Below, one piece after another: positions 1 through 12,900 of a stretch of 64,000 nt of DNA. Source of the stretch: Dromaius novaehollandiae (lineage: Eukaryota; Chordata; Aves; Casuariiformes; Dromaiidae); the NCBI RefSeq assembly GCF_036370855.1, contig NC_088102.1:22053001-22117000 (forward strand), given 5' to 3'. Positions within the stretch are counted from its first letter, which is position 1, and each line of letters starts with the position of its first letter. Made by a program: the position numbers and the translations under genes. The notes beneath the pieces are model-generated. The model ran no database searches. It saw nothing but the letters and a program-made list of their open reading frames with translations, and had not been told where the DNA came from.

Positions 1-2895
1 AAATAGTAGATAGTAAAATACCATAAGATTACAAACTATAATAGAAGATAGTAAACTATCATATCCTGTTTAGGCCTAAAGAAGAGGACCTCAAATCTCG
101 TCATTTAACCTTTACACTCATTTTGTTCCAACTCCCTTGACTCTCCTCCTTGTGAATATGTGATTTTCGCAACTACTGTAATGCTTTATCTGAATACTCA
201 CACACAAAAAAAGCAGAGAGTGAGGTGGTGACTTCCCAATGTAGCAGGTCACAGGAGATCATCACGTGCAAAATACTAGCCTTGCAGACAGCAGGGGGAA
301 TTCTCATGAGAAGGCCTAATGCTTTTCACTGAAATAATTCATTAGATTTATAAACTTTATGACTGTAGAGAAAACTTTGAAAATACAAAACATAAAAAGA
401 GGTCCATTTTTAGTAAGAGACATATACTACATTACAGTTTTCAGGCCAAACTTGTGCTGAAAAGGTGCAGAACTGTTGCATGTGTTGTTATGAACTGGCT
501 CAATGGAACAAATAGTACCAGCCTGGACAGAAAGACAGAGATTTCTTTCTCCTGGTAGCCTGGCATACTCCCCTCTTTGATCCCTCTTTGAGATGGCAAA
601 TATACTGCTCCTCAACAAGGTGATTATAAGGGTACAATTTAGCCTTAAAATGTTCCACCAATTGGCTTCAGCTGAGCTCTCTATTACTCAGGTCTCCAAA
701 TAATTAAATATGTGCAAGCTCAAGGAAACAAGAAGGCAGGAATGAAGCCTAATTTCAGAAACTGTACAGCAATTCAAAGCTGCTGATCTTCACTTAAAGT
801 AAAATTATTACATTTAAACTGTTACATGTTTGTCTACTTCATAGCAGAAATGAAAGTCCAAATATGACTTTGAAGTTCAGCTGATAAATTATCTACAGTC
901 TCTGGAAAACTACCATAGTGCAGCTGGTTGACTGTGTATTCACGCTCTATTTGAGACAATAAGAAAATTGTAGCCATCTGCATATTTCTGTGTCTTATGG
1001 TGTGTATGTGTGTGTACTGGCTTAGTTAATATTCTCACAGTTCTACTGGAGATTCACTTGACATGAAAAAAATTCAGACTGATGTTTTTGCCTGTCATAT
1101 TACTTACACTATGTCAAATACATATAAAGCATCTCCTCAGTGAAGGCTCAGTATTGTGCTATCCACTTCTTCAGCAGCATGAAATTCATTGGACCACCAC
1201 AAGATTCATTGGTGTGATTATGTCAGAAGAGTTTGTGGTATCTAAAGAAAACCTATGTTTTTATTTATATTAATGGGCTTCTTACTCTTAACTAAAACCA
1301 GCACGCATTAAATGCTTGCACTGTGCTTCAAATCTGCCTCAGCTGGTACCAGCTAATGGCTCATCTCAGAAATGTATAGCACTATACACACGGGCATTGC
1401 CATGGGCTTATGCACCCTTCTGTGGTAAATTCTTTATTTTCTTCTGAATATTGTCACTGTCTAGCTTGAAATAGAGAGGATGTATTTCCACCTTCTGAAT
1501 GCATTTTTGCTTTTCCTCTTCCAATTCAAAAACGTATTTTCTCAATAAAATAGGAAATCACATCACACTGGGAGTTAGGGACTATAATTCATGACTCACC
1601 AGCTTAATCTCCTGTTTACAAAAGCTTCTCAGTGCAGATGATCTGTGGAGCATGCCAAGCCTCCAAGACAGATTTCACAAAACAGGCAGTGCAAAACTAA
1701 ATTGTTATAGTAAAATTAACTGTGCTTGTGTAGGAAAACAAAATCATCATACGCTCTTTTTGCAAAGAGAAGCAATATGCTTACTTCTTCCGGTGCTACA
1801 GGTATGAGGGCTATCTAATATAAGAGAACATCTTTGCACTGAAAAAATGAGCTGGAAGATTCAGTCATGGAGAGTCTTTGATGGATACTGTAAAACTTCT
1901 TGAAAAAGTACCTCTTTGCCACTAGTATTGCTATTTTTTCCAGCATCAGTTAGTACGCGTTTTAGGTGTGGATGTGTGAAGAAGTTACTGCACAGCAGCC
2001 TGGCACGTGTAGATCGGTTTCTCCACAGTCCCTATGCACAATCATATCTCTACTAGAAAATAGTAAATGCAGTGAAATATCCCTCTTTCATTGTGTGAAA
2101 ACCCTCTTTTAGTCGGCTAAGTTATTCCACGGATTTTGTGGGATACCACAGTATTACAGTAGAATAGATGACAGGTTGCTTTTGAATTATGCGTGCCTTT
2201 TTTGTTCGTATATCGATAGACTGATTCTGAAAGCAGATATTCTGGTGTTTTCTAGGAATACTACATTTTGTTTATGCGCCACATCAGGCTACCTGCCAAA
2301 AGTCTTAAACTGCAACCTCAAAGCCAGCATTATAATAAGAAGAACATTTTACACCACACTGCACTCAGCCTCACCAATCACCTTATTTCCCTTAATGACA
2401 ATCCCTAGTAAAAAGACTGGGACACCATGGGATGAGCTCATGTTAGGAGATCATTTACATGACTAGTTGCCAAAAAGTGCAGTTCAGAAAAGTGTCGAGT
2501 TCTAGAGAAATCCTGCAAATTATAATGCCCCTGCTTCTGTCTCCACCACTGTGATCTAACTATGAACCAAAATTTCTCACATAACAGGTAGTTCCAAGAG
2601 CAGCAGAAGTTAAGGAGCTTCCTTTTCTGTGGCTTTCATTTATCAAATCTTTCTCCCATACGGATTCTCTGGTATCTTTTAATATAATTTAGATGAACCT
2701 TTCCCTCAGTGCGAGACAGTGTCTCTTCTTTTATGTGGCTGCCTGGTTTCACAAAACTCATAGGGACTCAATTTCTTTGTGAAGTCTCTGTCAAGTGTCA
2801 GTAAGACATGAAACTGTTAGCAAAAGAAAGACAGGCAGAAAGATAACACATTTGAATAAGGTGCATTTGCTGAAGAAACTAGGTTAAAAATAACA
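1..2895. other. Intergenic or intronic AT-rich sequence, no gene seen
   Basis: All frames are closed by frequent stops and the open stretches are under 100 codons with no recognisable domain. The only local structure is a short TG-rich run near 1001-1016. No interspersed repeat could be named. Confidence 0.6.
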
Positions 2896-2910
2896 TTGAA
2901 TGTCTCAAAA

Positions 2911-3291
2911 ATGCAAACTAAAGCACCCAAATGTAAACCTGACAAAAATCATTTGTGGGCTGCTAGAAGTCCAAACAAAAATGTAGTGAATTTCCCTGTC
3001 CTTCCCTCTGACCCCAAGCTGAAATTGGCTCCTGGCATGGCTTATGAGATCTTCAGCAATACTTCTCTACTATATGCATTGCAACCACAGTTCCTCTATG
3101 CACACCAGCCACGTGACACACCACATGCTGCAATGGTCTTGCAGTTAGATGGGCTACAAAGTGCTTTGGTTGAAAATGTAGTGAGAGCAATCACAGGAGT
3201 GGATGATATTGTGCCAAGCACCAAGATCCCTTTCCACTGTAGCAACAGTGAGAGCTGGGTCATGCAGTTGCAGTGGGAAAGACCACATTAG
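2911..3291 (+). other. Uninterrupted 126-codon ORF of unknown status
   Basis: From the ATG at 2911 the frame stays open to the TAG ending at 3291, giving about 126 residues (131 if an upstream TTG is counted). The sequence is less AT-rich than its surroundings. No signal peptide, transmembrane helix or known catalytic motif is visible. A short stretch around residues 35-45 (KLKLAPGMAYEI) loosely recalls the ASH/MSP-type beta-sandwich repeats of ciliary proteins, but the similarity does not continue, so I treat it as chance. The ORF stops 10 bp before a 118-bp tandem duplication. It could be a decayed exon, part of an old retroelement, or chance. Confidence 0.12.
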
Positions 3292-3300
3292 GAACCCCCT

Positions 3301-3536
3301 GGGGACCATGAGCCAGAGTTTGCTAGTCAGGAACAGGTATTCTTGCCTTTCCTTGCAGGAAGAAGTAACTCCTTTTTAAAGAAGCCTGGCAATCCATCCT
3401 TCTGCTATGTATGTCCTTGGGGACCATGAGCCAGAGTTTGCTAGTCAGGAACAGGTATTCTTGCCTTTCCTTGCAGGAAGAAGTAACTCCTTTTTAAAGA
3501 AGCCTGGCAGTCCATCCTTCTGCTATGTATGTCCTT
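3301..3536. repeat. 118-bp tandem duplication (two copies)
   Basis: Copy 1 is 3301-3418 and copy 2 is 3419-3536. I see a single mismatch (A at 3392 against G at 3510), so the duplication is about 99% identical and recent. Each unit contains a pyrimidine-rich stretch running into TTGCAG followed by GAAG, which looks like a splice acceptor, so the duplication doubles that motif. Confidence 0.95.
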
Positions 3537-5514
3537 AATTTTTTAGCCTTTTCCCCGCAAAGCCATTTTGTTCTCTTACTCTTAGATCCTAAGCCTTCAT
3601 TTCTCCCAAATGTGTTTATTGCATAGCTCTCTTTGACTGTGTTTGTACTGTAGGGCTGGAGTCCTCCACAGCACACACAGTAACCCCACGACCCTTGCAG
3701 TCCAGACTGGAGGCTCCAGTTTTACGGTCCCCGGATACTGGCTCTCCATGGTCAATATGTCCAGCCACCTCCCCAAGGGAACCAGTGCACACAGGCGTGC
3801 ACCAGCTCTCCCCTTAGCAGGCAGCCAGGATGTGACCAGAAAACTTACCAAGGGTCCAGGAGCGCAGACCACACCATGGAGGGTCTCCCTCCTATCTTGA
3901 CTTCAGTGTTGCAGTTTCAAATTTAGTGTCAGAACTGTGATAATGTTTCCCTAAAGCTGATAGTCTCAAGCACTAAACATTTCCTGCTTTGGAGAAGGTA
4001 AGATAGAATGCTATAATTTTGTATGTTCTTCTAGAAATATATACATTACATACATACATATACAGGCCTTCCTTTTAATTTCTTTTAATTATGAGACCAA
4101 TTGAAGTAGTTTCTATACCTAAAATTCTATTCTCTTAAAAATGATCATGTGCCACATGTTTAATATATTGCATTCACAAAGAAATTCCTTAGACATCCGT
4201 GTCAAAGGAATATAGCTTTTTTTCCCTCTTAAAGCAGCTTTATTTACCAAATAGCTAACGTTCCAACTATATGATCTGTTTTTAGAGTACGCCTGTTAAA
4301 TAACTTCAGAACACAAGCTGTAGCATGTGCCAAATCTCTACATATGGTGAAACTTTAAACAAATACTTAGCAGAATAATAACTCACAAAGGAGTTAAGTG
4401 TCCTGGCTGTACATTTTTTCCTTGCCCAAACTGTTAAAGTTCTGTAATTTTTTTTCTTCACAAGGGCATGTCATTTTGCTAATGGATTTAACACCACCAT
4501 TTGGTTTAATTTCCTGATGTCTGCTCCAATCAGCACACAAGCCACTACACAGGGGGGAAAAACATAGAGATTCATCTCCTTCATTTCAGGGCCCTCGAGG
4601 AGGCAATCTGTTATTTCTTTTCCTTTGAAAAACTATATTTAGTGATGGGTGAAGAGACTGAGGAATAGTGTGTAGTGAGACCTTCCCTGGAGCAGAGCAG
4701 AGTCCAGAACCATTGAGATAAATGCAGTTTCCATACAAACTACAGAAACATACATTGACTTTCCCTCTTTTTTTTTTCTCTTTATTGCTATTTATTTTCT
4801 TGTTTCTTTGAACTTTCTTTACCTTTACTTTTCTTTTCTTGGCTTATAAATTTAATTGTCACTCTCACAGTGTTTTGACTGTTTCCATTTGGCTTATTTG
4901 AGAACAGTTCTGGGAACTGGTTTTTTGACTGCAGGACATATATAGGATTTTTTTCTGTCAGTTTTCTTTCTTGGTGGAATCCTCCTTTCAGAGCAAAGAA
5001 GTGAGGTGTGTGAGCTTTTAAGAACTCCATATAACGAGCCTGATTAGAATAAAGTAATCAAAGGTGCTAACCTTGTAAGTCTCACCTCTATTCCATATTG
5101 TTCCTGTCATGACAAGCTCGAGGCTTTATCACTATGAAAGATGATGGCATGCCGGAAAAGTCTAATGGTCCAGCTAGTCTGTTAACTTGCGTCTGACATT
5201 CGCCAATACCGGACATAAAAAAAAAACAATCCTAATTGAGCAAAATAGGTCATTGGGGAAATTTTCTTCCTGACCTCAGCTGGTGATCATCTTATGTCCT
5301 GAAGCATGAGGATTGATTAATAGTCCATATCCTTATTTTTGTAGATAGTGAATCTTCATATCCTGTTTTGGTTTGTATAAATTTTATTGCTTAAATCAAC
5401 TTTGTGATTTCCTTTGACCAGGGCTTACACAATCATGTGCTAACTGATACCTGAAACTTTAAAGATATTTTCTCCTATTTTTATGGAGCACTATTTTATT
5501 TTGTGTTATGATGG
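3537..5514. other. No gene seen; moderately GC-richer patch at 3640-3900
   Basis: A patch at about 3640-3900 is richer in C and G than its surroundings, with open frames of about 85-90 codons on both strands but no recognisable product. Around 4030-4065 there is a short degenerate ACAT repeat. The rest is AT-rich with no feature I can name. Confidence 0.5.
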
Positions 5515-5534
5515 GGGGAACCCCCCCCCCCCCC
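5515..5534. repeat. G6-AA-C14 homopolymer pair
   Basis: A run of six G (from 5513) is followed by AA and then fourteen C (5521-5534). The G and C runs are complementary and adjacent, and the length is likely to vary between individuals and to be error-prone in sequencing. Confidence 0.9.
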
Positions 5535-8500
5535 AGCAACTCCATGACAAAGTAATTGAAATAAATAATGGTTCTGTGAAACTGGCTAGTAGCTGAAGTT
5601 CCTCAGGAATGTATTGACAACAAATTCTGCTATCAGAAAAAGTTGATTAATCAAAGCCACCTTTTTTTGCAGGAAATGCGTGACCATTCTGAAAGGTATG
5701 GATTTTTTCCTCTAGAGTATAAAGGGAAAACATAGTCCAATCCAGAACAGACAGTTTGGTCACTAGCCTGGAAAGGAATAACTTTTTGAAGTCTTTGCTT
5801 TGTCTGACTCAGCAAAGACTTAACCTCAGTCCCCCATACTCGAGATGGATTTTTAATGTTCTTCAGGAGAGGATCTCTTTTTATCTCTTTTGAGTTTTGC
5901 ATATGTATTAATTAGGGGAGAAGTTTGAACCTGAGTCATGTCCTGAGTGATCCTTTTGCTGTTGTGAGGTATGTCAGCTTTTTCCTTGGTTTCAGAAATT
6001 TTTGAAAACTAGAAAATGTTTTTCAGGATGGAAATCGGATTTCCTGAAAAGGTATGTATAATAAGTCACTATTCATTGCTTTCCGAGACACTTCCTACAT
6101 GCCTTCTACTGTTAGCAGAGGTGTATTAAATTTTTACTCTCTCCTGCTCTGCTCCATTAACACTAAGGGCTACAAGCACCTACATGGCCTACACTATTCA
6201 TTATTTTTATACGCTTTGTTCTACTCAAAAGAGGTTTCTAAGTGGTTTTCTTTAGTGATACTCTGACCCTTTGGGCTTTCATTTTCAATTGAATTGGAAC
6301 TTTACTAGCTGCAATATTTCTGGAACTCAATTTCCAGATCCCTGTCTGTGAGTAATCACAGAAGTCAAGTAGTGACAGTAGAAACACTTTCTTATGCATT
6401 CACCTACAGAACAGAAACAAGACCATATGACTTTTCTGGCTGATCTCAGTTTTAAAAAGCATAAATACTGATACTGTCTACAAAAAGTCATGATCATGAA
6501 AACTGTATTTTTAGTTGTCAGAATATTTGAAAATGACTGACTGAGGAAATCATTATTTTTTCTTGAACTCAGAGAAAGAGGCTAAAACTCTAGAATATTA
6601 TTTGAACATGTTTCCTTGGTGTAGTTCTTTTTTCATATGATAAAATCAGTTCATTTTTTTTTAATTTCTGACTTTTGATTTCAAGTTTATATTATATAGA
6701 TGAATATTTTTTAATGTCAAAGCCCCCACTATTTTAAATAAAAAGGAAAAGAAGCTCATTGTATTCATTCTCATATATCAAACCACTTCAGAAAGCTATT
6801 TTGGTATATGAGCACTGAATAGATGTAAATTTCATATAAAAATTTTATTCAAAGGAAATCTCATTGTTTTGATTATGTAAGATCATTGAGATCATATTAA
6901 TCAAGGGAACATACAGGAAAACAGCACCTGATTTTGTTATCTTTAATTAGCTGTCTAGGCATTTGAAAGAACTTTAATAGCATCATGGAATATATATCTG
7001 ATATTAACTACTTATTTGCCAGAATGGTATCAGGTTGGTACTTTATTAACATAGTCCAATGCAAGTGAGTCTTGCTTTGATTAGACAGAGAAGCTACTCT
7101 GAGGGAAGAAAGTCAATTCATGTAGAAGCCTCAAGCTACTTCTGGATAGTGACAAAAACAACCATTTTTGCTTAATTAAAGACTGTGAGCAATACTTAGT
7201 ACTTACACAGGACCTAATTTGTCCCAAGTGATGTTCCTACCAAAGCAGGCCTATGCAATGCAGCCTTCCATGCACAGTCAGCTGAGCTGCAAATATTTTA
7301 CCTTCACCTGAGAGACAGGAAAATTATCAGTGTCCCTTTTCATTGTTCCCTTTCTCCTACCCTCTAATTTCTCTCAGTTCTTCAGGCAGTTATGTACTAA
7401 TGAAAGTAATAATCAGAACTATTTACTAGATTTTAACAAATGCATGCCTGAGATCTATCACAAAGAAGGTCTCAAAGGAATGCGCAGTAGATTGTTCATG
7501 CATCATTTTCTAAGTCAAGACAATCTTTGGTGGACGACATTACTAACTTGAGGCTGTGGCATGATCTTGGATGACCTTGCTTCTATTCATTCTAAATGGT
7601 GTGGACAGGGCAAAGGTACACTGGCATCCTCAGGAAAGCTCAAGAGTTTAACAAATTGCAATACTATTCCACTTTGTCACTGGTGGAAGTGACAAGGCCT
7701 GGATTTATCAAGACAGCTAAGGGGACATTAGCCTCCTACACTACAGTCTTATTATGATGTGTACAGTTTCAATCATGTGATAGTAACAGTGCATTTTGTA
7801 TAATCACCCCATTCCAGTTTGGCCTCTGTTTAGCCATTCACCTAAGGGAAGGGAAGGCTAAAAAATGTTTTGTTAAAATGTTCTGTCTCGAAGTATATGG
7901 TAGGTGCAAAAGAGACTTCTTTCCACAAAACATTTAAAGGCATTTAGAGTTTTTTTTTCCTTTTTTCCTAGTGAAATGGAGGGAAGCAGTATTATTGGTT
8001 CCATGGGAGAGGGTTCCAGCAGGCAGCACTGGGAAGTGAAGGAATGGGCAATACTACCCATGAAAACATTTAGCGTAAAAAACAGTAGATTTTTAACTGT
8101 CTCTCTAGTAAGATTCTGAATATCTTTCTATTAGAAAAAAAAAGAGTAGAATAATCAAACTATTTTCAGGATAGACCTTGAAATACATAAAAACTTGCAA
8201 GTGTCCTGAATGTGTTATCCAAGAAGATCCTATTTGTGTGTATCCTTTGAGGAGATTAGCAGTTAGGGATTAGAATTGCCAACTAGTATACTTTACTTCT
8301 TCAGTCATTGTTTTTTTTTTCCTTTCCCTAATCATAGACATGATTGCAGTTTGGATGATCTTTATTTCCCTTTGATCATGGAGAATTAATTAATTATTCA
8401 TAATTTTATGTCATAACTTTATGAAAACAAATTTCACTTTCTGTTTTGCTCATAAATGATTTAAGTATTGCTGATGGTGACTTATTGTTTGAACAGAGAG

Positions 8501-9540
8501 TTTTGTCACTGAAGTAGCATTCTTGCTCCATGACTATGTGACCACCAAAGACACATGAAAATTCTGTTCTGTGGAACAAATTTCTGACATGAACATTTCT
8601 GTAGATATTTTGCACATAAAAGTGAAAAAAATGTTTTCAAGTAGGCAAACATTTTATTCAAAAAATGTTTGTGAAAAGGTTATATTTAATATTTTCTAAA
8701 ATATTGACTTGAGATACTGTCAGATTGTAGCTTTTCCTGTAGTTGTTGATTAATCTGTTTTATTCTACCTGAGACCAATTTATTTTTTATGTTGATTTTC
8801 TTCACAATAAAATGTAAAGATTGAAATATCTTTCATGTTAGAGGACAGATTTCTTTTAATTAGACTTGAAATATAGTCTGGAGATGCACAAAGTTTGAAA
8901 CAGCAAGAAAAACATGAGGGGAAATAAAACATTATAAAATTAATACCTCTACAGGCCAAGGCAAAAGAGTCTCTTCCAACAGATGGCTATCTTTCCATAT
9001 GCTTGTATAGGCAAGAAATTAGATTAGAGATATAATGGGAGCAATATCTGCATATTCATGCTTTAGAGACAGGTAGTGAACCCGTCACAAAAAGGTCTCC
9101 CCTTCCCCGCTGCTCAATCTGGTCGTTAAGGGGGTAGATGACTTGCTTAAATTACCTCTTCCAGTATTTATAGATAGCTCAAATGACGGAGGATGTTGCT
9201 TTAGGGAGAGAAGAAGATAGAAGATACACGGATGCTTAAGTCATTGAGAATGGATGGTATTCTTTTTCTTGAAGGATAATATTTTCTGGTGAGCTTCCAC
9301 CCATATATATTCCACCCAGCAGTTTGATTTTTTTTATAAGTCACAGATGGCTGCTCTCTTTATTTTTAGCTTGAATCTGTGTATCATTGTTTGCCCTCTG
9401 TTGATGTTGCAGACAAACAAATCCCCTCCTTTGCTTGGAGTATTTTAAGAAATTTAAGCCATAATAAGCAAGCTAAAATTAAGCTTGAACTTTGGAAAGC
9501 AATATTTGATCATGTAGCTTTGCCTTTTTCAAGAAGGAGT
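5535..9540. other. AT-rich sequence, no gene seen
   Basis: There are many short ORFs on both strands with low-complexity translations and no domain. Poly-T and poly-A runs shorter than about 12 bases are scattered through it. No repeat family was recognised. Confidence 0.55.
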
Positions 9541-9900
9541 TTTACAAGTTCACCACTCGTGAGTGCGAACAGATTTTAAAAACCACTCTTGCTCTGGGTG
9601 TGAGGATCCAGAACCACTCTGCAGCCAACAGCTGCCACTCTGGAGTTTATGGTCAGAATGCAAAACCATCTTTGGAAAATCCGAGGTCAGATTTTTGCAC
9701 ATGTTTTTATGGGCAGTGCCCACAGATTTTAATGACCAGTGTTAGCAGGTCCTTCCCCCAGGAAGGGACACTGACTTTGTTGTGACAGCCAGCGTTAGGA
9801 AAGCGCTGGTTAGAACCACAAATGTACCTTCGTGGTAGCGTATCGGTTATGGAGAGTCCTGCTGGAAGCAGATGAGGGAGGTAGCATTGCTCTCTCAGGA
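9541..9900. other. GC-richer unique block, function unknown
   Basis: This block is less AT-rich than its flanks, contains several CpG dinucleotides and holds a small inverted repeat (CCAGCG at 9789-9794 with CGCTGG at 9804-9809). Overlapping 60-66 codon frames have no recognisable content. It could be a conserved noncoding element or an unrecognised repeat fragment. Confidence 0.25.
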
Positions 9901-12900
9901 ATTTAGTTAGTATCTCTTTTGTTTTTCAGGTTAGGAAGTCCTTAGCAGCCGATGACATATTTTACAACTATCCAGAAGCATAACTCCATCTAATTTGGCA
10001 CTCACAATGAATAAGTAAGTAAATAAATATTGTGGCTGAGGAATAGGAAGACCCAAGAGCTTAATAAGGGTGCATAAAGGCTTTTACTTCAGATTCCTGC
10101 TTTGGATCCAAATTGTTAGGAAACAAAAGGCTGATGCCATCTGAAGATGTTTGGTAGAAAATGAGCTGAAGGTGTCCATGCTCAAAATTAACATATGTTT
10201 AAACCCCTGCAACCAGAGTATTCCAAGTCATTCTCTTTCGTCCACTGGCAGGGAATATCACCCGGGTTGCAAAACACGTTATGACTATAGAGACTGAATT
10301 TCTCTTTCAATTTTAGAAAAAAAAATCTTTCTAAAATGTGGCAGGACAGGATATAGAAAACTTACCCTGTAATTCCACATATCTTTCAGAAGTGGGAAGT
10401 CTTCAGTCCTCATAAAGAAAAATCATTTTTCCCAACCTTAACTATCTAAAGGTTAGGCATCTGGTCTAAGCAAATAAGCTCTAGTTTCTTGCATTAAATA
10501 CTGCTGAAAGATGCATATCCAAAGGGCAATTTATCTGGTTTTAAAAAGAAGTAACAACTATTTGAGATCTGCTCTTTGATGATTTTTTGTGTTTTTCTAG
10601 TGTCTATTTAGGAGGCCTAGAGTTCTGGAATAGATAGTGAAGCAAACTTGCAAATAGCCAAAGTTAAGTGGGAGGAATAATGGTGCTGGCTGTACAGCCC
10701 GTATCTTTTAACTTAATTTCAAAACAAAACAAACAAACAAATCTCCTCTGTTTGGTTGTATTGTTGTGGAAATGTAAATACAGTTTGCATTAAAAGTATA
10801 GATACATCATGACAAGTAACAGAAGGAAACCAAGGCAGTATGTATTCAGGATAAAAACGTCTGCATAATCAGTCAGCATCTTCTAGAGGGAGTTATATAC
10901 ACGTGCATGTCTAGGTAATCTAATGTATTTTAAAGACACCTATGTTCTTTGCATTGAAGCCTCCATTAACATGAGAAAGATAATAGCCCAGAGCAAATGG
11001 TGCTTTAAAACTCCATAACAAACTGTGTGTCATTTAAATCCTGTTCTTTTTTAGTAATTATATCAGTAAGGACAAAAATCAGAGCACGAACTGAAATACT
11101 TGTTACCAGGTTGATAATCTTCCATCCTTCACATTCTCCTGGAAAAAATAAAGTTGTGAGTCAACTATTCAGAAACAGAGGATATCATCCCAGAATAACT
11201 GTCCGGAGATGGACCAACTATTATCTCATCAGAAGTTAATGCAACTATATTTAAAATTAAAAGCCAGAAACAACAACAGACGGAAGGAATGCAGTCAGGA
11301 GCAAAAAAAATATTGCTGTATAACTGTAGTTTTGATATCTTGCCTCTCCCAAGGGTCCTCTTCCATCTTACACTACATCAACCAGCTGGCTCACAGACTG
11401 CTCTGCACACAGCCGAGATAAGCTGCACATGCCTTTCTGCGTTATTTGGCATACAGTGCACACTGCCTGGCTATCTGGATAGCTCAGAGGTACTCTAAGA
11501 ACTTAATATCTGTTACCCACTGTTTTGGGTTTCCCTGATCATTGACATGCCTTCAACACCCTTTATTTTGTTGAATGGCAGCCAGAAACCCTCCTGAATC
11601 TAGAGAACTGGCAGCTTCCTTAAGTGATTTTTTAAATGATCCTAAAAGGAACAGCAGTGTTGTTATTTAGTCCTTGCAAGTCTGAATCATATTAAATAAA
11701 AGGGAAATGATAACGTTTGTTCTTTAAGGAGATCAAGATTTTTGAGAAGTTATTAGACCAACTGATACAAGAAGGAAATGCAGATCTGTGTCCCTCCAAA
11801 TCTCACCTTCCTTAAACAGTAAGTAGGTACTTAGACATTTACAGACAATACAACATTACGTGGTTGGGTGTTAAGGGAGGTTGGTATTTGGGGTTTGTTT
11901 TTTATTTTTTTTAATGGAAGTTAAGATACTTTCAAAGATGTCTAGATAGAGACATATATGCATCCTAGGATGCACTACGTATTTTGACTTTTTTTAAAAA
12001 AAAGCAAAACCTCAGACTCACACTGAATCCCTTTTACATTTGCAGACAGTTTTGGAAGCAATCCCTAGATTGTAACATACCTTGACAGTTTTTGTTCCAG
12101 CTGTCTTTGAACAGAAAGGATTAAAAATCAGAACTGTCTGAAATCTTGGCTGATTTAGGAGAATGCCTATGATTCAGACTGTGAAACCTGTGCAAAAGCA
12201 GATCATCTCATAAAATTTCTTCCTTCTTTGAACTGAGAAGTTATAAAAACAGCTTATGAAATTTTGTCTTTGACATCCCTCTCTTGCCCTCACTTACTTC
12301 TGACTGACTCTTTATTTGGAATGACACTTCCTCATCCAATTTGTTAGTAATTAGTCATCTCAGATGGAAAAAAGAAAAAAGAAAGAATTCTGATTACACT
12401 AAGAGATAAGTTAAGGCAAAGAGGACAAAGTGTATTCACTTATAACCCAAGAGAAGGCACAGTTAAGTGAAGCATATGAATTCATTACTGTTTGTCAGAG
12501 GCATTCAGAAAGAATGATTGCCGATTTCTTTCAAAACTCCAGAATAATAAATGGTAGGGCCTTGGTAACCATGAGAGAAAGATACAGTAGAGCGACAGGT
12601 AGAAATCTATTGCCCAATGAAAAAAAGAAACAGATAAAAGCACTATGAAAAACAGAATACTTTTTTTAAAAGGTGAAATGAATAAAAAAGATAATGAGCA
12701 TGCAGGAATGAAGATAACACAAGGGATATGTTGGCAGAACAGGACTCAATCTGAATCTGTATCTGTCTGAGTCTGAAAAGGTGGGAAGGACTAAAATCCT
12801 GGTGCTGTGATCACACATGTTCTGGCGCTCGGGCACATTTCCTACCCACAGATTTAGTCCCTGGAGTAGTTATGGCTACAAGCAAGCACAGGTGAGGACA

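Noticed and set aside
2911-3291. Similarity of KLKLAPGMAYEI to ciliary ASH/MSP-domain proteins
   Set aside because: The resemblance covers about a dozen residues and does not extend, so it is not evidence of homology.
9789-9809. CCAGCG/CGCTGG inverted repeat as a terminator or operator
   Set aside because: The sequence is vertebrate, the stem is only six bases and there is no associated gene.
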